A DNA stretch of 64,000 nucleotides from Luedemannella flava (lineage in GTDB: Bacteria; Actinomycetota; Actinomycetes; Mycobacteriales; Micromonosporaceae): NCBI RefSeq assembly GCF_039528515.1, contig NZ_BAAALT010000003.1, positions 124,001-188,000 on the forward strand, in the 5' to 3' direction. Positions 59,372-64,000 of this stretch are shown in pieces. Under the pieces are notes generated by a model. It did not search any database, was not told the DNA's origin, and worked only from the letters and a program-made list of their open reading frames with translations. The position numbers were made by a program, and so were the translations under genes. Within the stretch, counting starts at the first letter, position 1; each line of letters starts with the position of its first letter.

Positions 59372-60973
59372 CTACGGGTCGAGTTCCTCCGAGAAGGTGG
59401 CGAGCACCCGCCCATGGCCGTCGAGAGCGTCAAGGCGGCCATGGGCGAGGTTCGCGCTGCGGAACGAGAACGTGCGCGTGCCGTCGGCGGTGACGAGGAC
59501 CGGGATGTCGCGGGCCGACCCGCCGGGCGCCGAGTGGAACTCCAGCCGGGCGACGGCCGGGTCCACGACGCCGTTGACGCGCACCTTCGTCTTCTCCCGA
59601 CGCACGCCGAAGACCACAGGGGCGCCGGGCGGCAGCGGCTCGGCGAAGTAGAAGTAGCGCGGGTTGGCCAGGTCCGCGGCGGTGTAGGCCTTGAACGTCG
59701 GGTCGGCGGCGGCCGGCAGTGGCAGCAGCGCGACGCAGGCCAGGATCGCGGCCGTGGCGGTGGCCCCGCGTAGCCAGGCGCGGGCGCCGCCCGCCCGCCG
59801 CACGTACGCGGCCGCCACGACCGTGACGCCGCCCAGGCCGGCCAGGCACACCGCAACGGCGCCGACCGCGCGGGCGTTCTCCAGGGTGAACTGCCACCCC
59901 GGGTACGTCGAGATGCCGCGTAGCAGCACCCCGACCGACACGGTCATGACGGCGAGCAGGACGACCCCGGCCATCCGGCGCAGCGCTCCCTCGGCCGCGA
60001 TGAGAACCATTGCCGCGAGTACGGTCCACAACTGGTGGTGCGTCCACGACACCGGCGACGCGGCGATGGTGGCGCAGCCGACCATCACGGTCGCGCGCGC
60101 CGGATGGCCGTGCCGGTGCAGGTGGCGGGCGCGCAGCAGCGCCGCGCCGCAGACGAGGGCCACGAGCGCGGCCCACACGAGCGGCAGCGCGTCCGGCGCG
60201 ACGCCTGCCCGCAGGAGCATGCCGTGCACCGACTGGTTGCCGAGCGAGGCGAGGTCGCCGATGCGCGAGGTCTGCAGCATCGTGCCGGTCCAGTACCGCC
60301 AACTGTCGGCGGGCAGCACCGCGAACGCGACCGCGGCGCACGCCGCGAACGTCCCGGCGGCGCGCGCGGCGTCCCGGTACCGCTTGGCGAGCAGGAAGTA
60401 CACGATGAACAGCAGCGGCGTCAGCTTGATCGCGGCGGCGATACCGACGAGGACGCCGCGCAGCCGGGCCGGCGTCAGCCCCGCCCCGTCGACGAGCGCG
60501 AGCAGCACGATGAGGATGCTGACCTGGCCGAAGCGCAGGTTAGACTGCGCGGGCGCGGACAGCAGCACCCCGCACGCGATCGCGGCCACCGCGACGGGCC
60601 GGTGCCGGTCGCCGGCGACGCCCGCGCGGCCGAGTGCCACGGCGATCGCCGCCGCCGCGGCGCACGTGGCCAGCAGCCACAGGATCCGGAGCACGGACTC
60701 GGGCACGAACGTCATGGGCTCGAACAGCAGCACGGCAAAGGGCGGATACGTGAAGGGGCCGCCGTTCTCGGCCACATATCCGTACAACGGGTCGCCGGCC
60801 CGGACGGTCTGGGCCGCACCGTAGTAGATGTGCAGATCCGACAGCCGGTCGCTGAGCGGCCGGCGCAGGACGAGCACCGACGACACGACGGCGATGACGC
60901 CGAACACCGCCCAGAGCGCGGCCGCCCACCAGCGCCTCGGCTGACCAGCGGAAATCACGGAGGTCGCGACCAT
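59372..60973 (-). CDS. GT87-type (DUF2029) polyprenol-phosphate mannosyltransferase-like protein
   Basis: 533 residues with ten or more hydrophobic helices. The early loop LSDLHIYYGAAQTV with the catalytic-type Asp, DPLYGYVAENGGPFTYPPFAVLL, and later LLFIVYFLLAKRYRDAAR match GT87/alpha-mannosyltransferase proteins of actinobacteria. The C-terminal 130 residues form a separate extracytoplasmic domain. It would transfer a sugar from a polyprenyl-phosphate donor at the outer face. It converges with the CBM2 gene with a 3-bp gap. Confidence 0.82.
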   Translation of the reverse strand: MVATSVISAGQPRRWWAAALWAVFGVIAVVSSVLVLRRPLSDRLSDLHIYYGAAQTVRAGDPLYGYVAENGGPFTYPPFAVLLFEPMTFVPESVLRILWLLATCAAAAAIAVALGRAGVAGDRHRPVAVAAIACGVLLSAPAQSNLRFGQVSILIVLLALVDGAGLTPARLRGVLVGIAAAIKLTPLLFIVYFLLAKRYRDAARAAGTFAACAAVAFAVLPADSWRYWTGTMLQTSRIGDLASLGNQSVHGMLLRAGVAPDALPLVWAALVALVCGAALLRARHLHRHGHPARATVMVGCATIAASPVSWTHHQLWTVLAAMVLIAAEGALRRMAGVVLLAVMTVSVGVLLRGISTYPGWQFTLENARAVGAVAVCLAGLGGVTVVAAAYVRRAGGARAWLRGATATAAILACVALLPLPAAADPTFKAYTAADLANPRYFYFAEPLPPGAPVVFGVRREKTKVRVNGVVDPAVARLEFHSAPGGSARDIPVLVTADGTRTFSFRSANLAHGRLDALDGHGRVLATFSEELDP

Positions 60974-61064
60974 CGCCCCACCGTAGTAGCCCCGCGCACG
61001 CTTACGGAACGGGTTTCCCGTCGCACTAAATTAGGGCAAGCGGTATTATTTCTCCGATATAGAA

Positions 61065-61298
61065 CTACAGCGACCGGGGTGACGTGCGCGAGCAGGCCAC
61101 CTGGTCGCGCGAGGAGACGTTGGAGTCCACGTCAGCGAGCGCTTCCAGGGCAACGGCTCCTTCGCCGACCAGCTCGCGAACCTGGTCGCGGACGGCTGGC
61201 AGCTCGCGGTGCTGAACCGCGACGGCCAGGTCATCCCCGCCGACCTGGCCGAGGTGCTGGCCGTCGGCTGGTTCGACAACGTTCTGCTGATGCGCTGA
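61065..61298 (+). pseudogene. Frameshifted gene remnant
   Basis: One frame reads DRGDVREQATWSREETLE and then another continues VHVSERFQGNGSFADQLANL to FDNVLLMR, stopping at TGA 61296. The two halves read like one protein broken by a frameshift and without a start codon. I cannot name the family. It fills most of the 385-bp gap between the GT87-type gene and the ABC operon; the preceding 61020-61060 is notably AT-rich. Confidence 0.35.
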
Positions 61299-61358
61299 GG
61301 ACGACCGGCCGCCCGCTCACGACGCCGTCCCGGCGGCGCAGTGAGCGGGCGACGTCGC

Positions 61359-62165
61359 TCAGCCCGCGCCCGCTCCCACCCGCTCGGCGTCGTTGTCCGC
61401 GATGAGTAGATCCACCAGCTGCTTCTGGATCGCGTCGTACGCGGGATGGTGAACCACTGTCGTGCGGTGGCGGGGTCGGGGGATCGGCACGTCGATGACG
61501 GTCCGCACCGACGGGTAGGGCAGGTTCGCCATGACCACGATCCGGTCGGCCAACAGGATCGCCTCGTCCAGGCCGTGCGTCACCATCAGCACCGTCTCGG
61601 TCTCCGACTCGCTGTCCCACAGGTCGACGAGCTGCTGCTGCAGCCGCGAGCGGGTCAGCGCGTCGAGCGCGCCGAACGGCTCGTCCAGCAGCAGGGTCCG
61701 GGGCGCTACCGCGAACGCGCGGGCCACCGCCGCCCGCTGGGCCATGCCGCCGGACACCTGGCCGGGTCGCTTGTTGCGGTGCTCCCACAGCGACACGGCT
61801 GTCAGGTACCGCTCGACCATCTCGTCGACGCGCGCCTTCTTCCAGTCCGGACGGGACTCCTGCACGGCGACCCGGACGTTCTTCAGCAGGCTGAGCCACG
61901 GCAGCAGCGAGTAGTTCTGGAACACCATCGCCCGGTCGGGTCCGGGTCCGGACACCACCTGGCCGTCGACCGCGACCGAGCCGCCGTCGGCCTTCACCAG
62001 CCCGCCGACGATGTTGAGCAGGGTGGACTTGCCGCAGCCGGAGTGCCCGATGAACGAGACGAACTCGCCCGTACGGATCGTGAGGTCGACCCCGCGGAGC
62101 ACGTCCTGCGGCGCGTGCCCGCGTCGCTTGAACGACTTGCGGACGCCGCTGATCTGGATGGTCAT
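61359..62165 (-). CDS. nrtC: Nitrate-type ABC transporter ATP-binding protein
   Basis: 268 residues from ATG 62165 (the longer open frame in this phase is a shadow of the permease). Walker A GHSGCGKST, Q-loop FQNYSLLPW, signature VSGGMAQR, Walker B LLLDEPFGALD and VTHGLDEA are present. The single-domain form is NrtD/SsuB-like. It overlaps the permease stop by 4 nt. It energises uptake of nitrate or a related anion (cyanate, bicarbonate, sulfonate). Confidence 0.9.
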   Translation of the reverse strand: MTIQISGVRKSFKRRGHAPQDVLRGVDLTIRTGEFVSFIGHSGCGKSTLLNIVGGLVKADGGSVAVDGQVVSGPGPDRAMVFQNYSLLPWLSLLKNVRVAVQESRPDWKKARVDEMVERYLTAVSLWEHRNKRPGQVSGGMAQRAAVARAFAVAPRTLLLDEPFGALDALTRSRLQQQLVDLWDSESETETVLMVTHGLDEAILLADRIVVMANLPYPSVRTVIDVPIPRPRHRTTVVHHPAYDAIQKQLVDLLIADNDAERVGAGAG

Positions 62166-63088
62166 CCGTGTACCTCCTCGGGGGTGACCCACCGCGACAG
62201 CCGCAGCAGCAGCGTGTCCAGGACGAGTCCGATGATGCCGATCAGCACGATCGCGGCGACCACCTTGTCCAGCTCCAGGGCGTTGTAGGAGTTCCAGATG
62301 AAGTAGCCGATGCCGGAGTTGCCCTGCAGCATCTCCACCGCCACGATGACCATCCAGCCGATGCCCATCGACAGGCGCAGGCCGGTGATGATGTGCGGCA
62401 GCGCGTTGGGGATCAGCACGTGCCACAGGTACGCGCCGGTGCCGAACCTGAACACGCGCGCGACGTTGCGCTGGTCGCGGGGGATGGCGCCGGCACCGGC
62501 CGCCGTGTTGATCAGGGTGGGCCACAGCGCGGTGATGAAGATGACGACGACCGCGGCCTGCGCCGCCTCCTGCAGGATGTAGAGCCAGATCGGGAACCAC
62601 GCCAGGGGCGAGACCGGCCGCAGCACCTGCACGAGCGGGTTGAGCGCCGACCAGATCGGCCGCACGGCGCCCATGATGAGACCGAGCGCGATGCCGACCA
62701 GCGCGGCGAGCCCGAAGCCGATGAACACCCGCCGTAGCGAGATGTACAGGTGCAGGCCGATGCCCTTGTCGTTGGTCTCGTTGAAGAACGGCCGGCTGAG
62801 CAGATCGCCGAGGGTGCGCGCGCCCTCGGCGGGGCCGGGGACCGTGGTGGAGCCGCGGGCGGCGAAGTACCACAACGCGACGAACACCGCCAGACCGACG
62901 AGCGCCCAGCCCGCGGCGGTGGCGAAGGCGAGCAGGCGGGCACCCAGCACGGCGAGCCAGGAAGGTGGTGCCGGGCGACCCTGCCCGGCAACCGTCACGT
63001 CGGTGGTCGACGCGAGCGCGGGCAGCGCCTCGGTCGGTCGCGTCGTGGCCGATGCCACGGCGCTCGGTGTCGCGTCGCGCGGGGTCAT
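62162..63088 (-). CDS. nrtB: Nitrate-type ABC transporter permease
   Basis: 308 residues from ATG 63088. A Ser/Thr/Ala-rich N terminus, then six helices with the BPD_transp_1 domain; the segment RPVSPLAWFPIWLYIL, FITALWPTLINTA and LRLSMGIGWMVIVAVEML strongly resembles NrtB/CmpB. It forms the membrane channel with the ATPase below and the binding protein above. ATGA overlaps join all three genes. Confidence 0.92.
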   Translation of the reverse strand: MTPRDATPSAVASATTRPTEALPALASTTDVTVAGQGRPAPPSWLAVLGARLLAFATAAGWALVGLAVFVALWYFAARGSTTVPGPAEGARTLGDLLSRPFFNETNDKGIGLHLYISLRRVFIGFGLAALVGIALGLIMGAVRPIWSALNPLVQVLRPVSPLAWFPIWLYILQEAAQAAVVVIFITALWPTLINTAAGAGAIPRDQRNVARVFRFGTGAYLWHVLIPNALPHIITGLRLSMGIGWMVIVAVEMLQGNSGIGYFIWNSYNALELDKVVAAIVLIGIIGLVLDTLLLRLSRWVTPEEVHG

Positions 63089-64000
63089 GGCCGCTTGGCC
63101 TCGTCCGCCACGTTCTTCGGGTCGAACGTGATGTTGTCCAGCTTCACCGCGAACGGCGCCATGTCGTCGCCGGGCACCTTGATGCCCTCCTCGGCGGCGA
63201 CCTTCGCGTACAGGTCCTTGAGGAGGACCCCGTTGGCGATGGCGGCGTAGTCGGGCGCCTCCTTGATCAGACCGAACCGCTGGTACTGCGCGAGGAACCA
63301 GTACACGTACGAGCTGCGCGGGAACGGCGTCTCGCCGTCGCGGAAGAACATCATCTGGTCGCCGGTGTAGGTCTTGGCGCCCAACCCGGCACCGAGGTCG
63401 TACTGACCGAGCAGGCGGCCCTTGATGTCCGCGGCCGGGGCGTTGACGTAGCCGACGGGAGAGAGCATCTCGGCCAGTTTGCTGCGGTTGGCGAGGTCGT
63501 CCAGCCACTTCTGGGCCTTGAGCACGGCCTTCATGATCTCGGCCAGCAGGCCCTGGTCGGCGGTGAGCTTGGCACCCACGACGAGCGCCTTCTCCGGGTG
63601 GTGCTGCCAGATGTCCTGGGTGGTGATGTGGGTGAAGCCGATGTCCTTCTGGACCGCCACGGCGCCCCACGGCTCGCCGACGCAGTACCCGTCCTGGTTG
63701 TTGGCGGCCATGTTGGACACCATCTGCGGCGGCGGGACAGCCGAGATCTGGATGTTGGAGAGGTCCGCCCTGGTCGCCTTGAGCCAGTACCGCAGCCAGG
63801 TGTCGTGCGTGCCACCCGGGAACGTCATCGCCAGCTTCGGCTTCTCCGATTCCAGCAGGGCCTTGGCCGCCGCGAGGTCGCCGTAGCCGGCCTTGGCGTA
63901 CGCCTTCTTCAGGGTGATGGCCTGGCCGTTGTTGTTCAGCACCATGGCGATCTTGAGGTCGGTCGTGCCCGCCTTGCCGGCGATGCCCGTGGCGACGGAG
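63085..64000 (-). CDS. nrtA: Nitrate/bicarbonate-type ABC transporter substrate-binding protein, partial
   Basis: The C-terminal 305 residues are inside the window; the gene continues beyond 64000, so the signal peptide is not visible. NrtA/CmpA-like features: KLAMTFPGGTHDTWLRYWL, VPPPQMVSNMAANNQDGYCVGEPWG and QMMFFRDGETPFPR. The GYCVGEPW and TFP..THD segments line the anion site in this family. Specificity (nitrate versus bicarbonate or another anion) cannot be fixed. The stop overlaps the permease start (ATGA). Confidence 0.9.
   Translation of the reverse strand, partial: SVATGIAGKAGTTDLKIAMVLNNNGQAITLKKAYAKAGYGDLAAAKALLESEKPKLAMTFPGGTHDTWLRYWLKATRADLSNIQISAVPPPQMVSNMAANNQDGYCVGEPWGAVAVQKDIGFTHITTQDIWQHHPEKALVVGAKLTADQGLLAEIMKAVLKAQKWLDDLANRSKLAEMLSPVGYVNAPAADIKGRLLGQYDLGAGLGAKTYTGDQMMFFRDGETPFPRSSYVYWFLAQYQRFGLIKEAPDYAAIANGVLLKDLYAKVAAEEGIKVPGDDMAPFAVKLDNITFDPKNVADEAKRP

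Noticed and set aside
62166..62873. N-terminal extension of the nitrate-type ATPase
   Set aside because: It reads the permease gene out of frame; ATG 62165 with the ATGA overlap gives the normal protein length.

Overview
The window is very GC-rich DNA (roughly 70% by eye). It has GTG/TTG starts, many 4-8 nt start/stop overlaps, LuxR/DesK-type and TetR regulators, an FdxA-type ferredoxin and family 2 carbohydrate-binding and fibronectin III domains. All of this suggests a filamentous actinomycete, most likely Micromonosporaceae, but no rRNA or other decisive marker is present. I see no tRNA, rRNA, CRISPR array or complete insertion sequence.

Layout. (1) 1-6.1 kb: an otrA/tet(M)-like ribosome-protection gene with a leader ORF and a hairpin that would mask its ribosome-binding site, a divergent MMPL exporter, a housekeeping-type ilvE and acpS. 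(2) 6.4-20.8 kb: a compact, probably co-transcribed biosynthetic cluster. It encodes an unrecognised 400-residue protein, a second branched-chain aminotransferase, a BacA/SalX-like prephenate decarboxylase-type protein, three ATP-grasp ligases, an aminotransferase-fold protein that has lost its PLP lysine, a ferredoxin, a HemN-like radical SAM enzyme, a free acyl/peptidyl carrier protein, an alpha/beta hydrolase, a stand-alone adenylation domain, a cytoplasmic subtilase and an MFS exporter. (3) 20.8-25.5 kb: a LuxR/DesK two-component pair divergent from a LolD/FtsX-type ABC transporter. (4) 25.5-31.5 kb: small membrane proteins, yidD, azlCD, a DUF2000-like protein with a membrane desaturase, and a gene-poor 0.95 kb stretch. 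(5) 31.5-35.7 kb: a four-gene operon (M20 amidohydrolase, FAD amine oxidase, methyltransferase, C-S lyase). (6) 35.7-49.7 kb: secreted and membrane proteins, a polytopic GH5 glycosidase, an LLM monooxygenase/nitroreductase divergent pair, cysE-cysK, a Wzm/Wzt-like ABC exporter with a TetR gene, and a spermidine-synthase-like protein. (7) 50.4-59.4 kb: a polysaccharide-type operon (membrane-fused GH67-like glycosidase, receiver, histidine kinase, HEAT protein, GT2 synthase) followed by an FN3-CBM2 secreted protein. (8) 59.4-64 kb: a GT87-type membrane protein and a nitrate-type ABC transporter (nrtCBA order on the minus strand) that runs off the window.

Working model for the cluster (inference): prephenate is diverted by the BacA-like protein towards a non-aromatic or cyclohexenyl amino acid. 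An aminotransferase installs the amine. The adenylation protein loads an amino acid onto the carrier protein, which AcpS could have primed. The radical SAM enzyme, fed by the ferredoxin, modifies substrate. ATP-grasp ligases form amide bonds, hydrolase and subtilase release or trim, and the MFS protein exports. No product that I know matches this gene set. The three decayed gene fragments (48.4, 49.8 and 61.1 kb) and the attenuator-like leaders before otrA and cysE are further points of interest.
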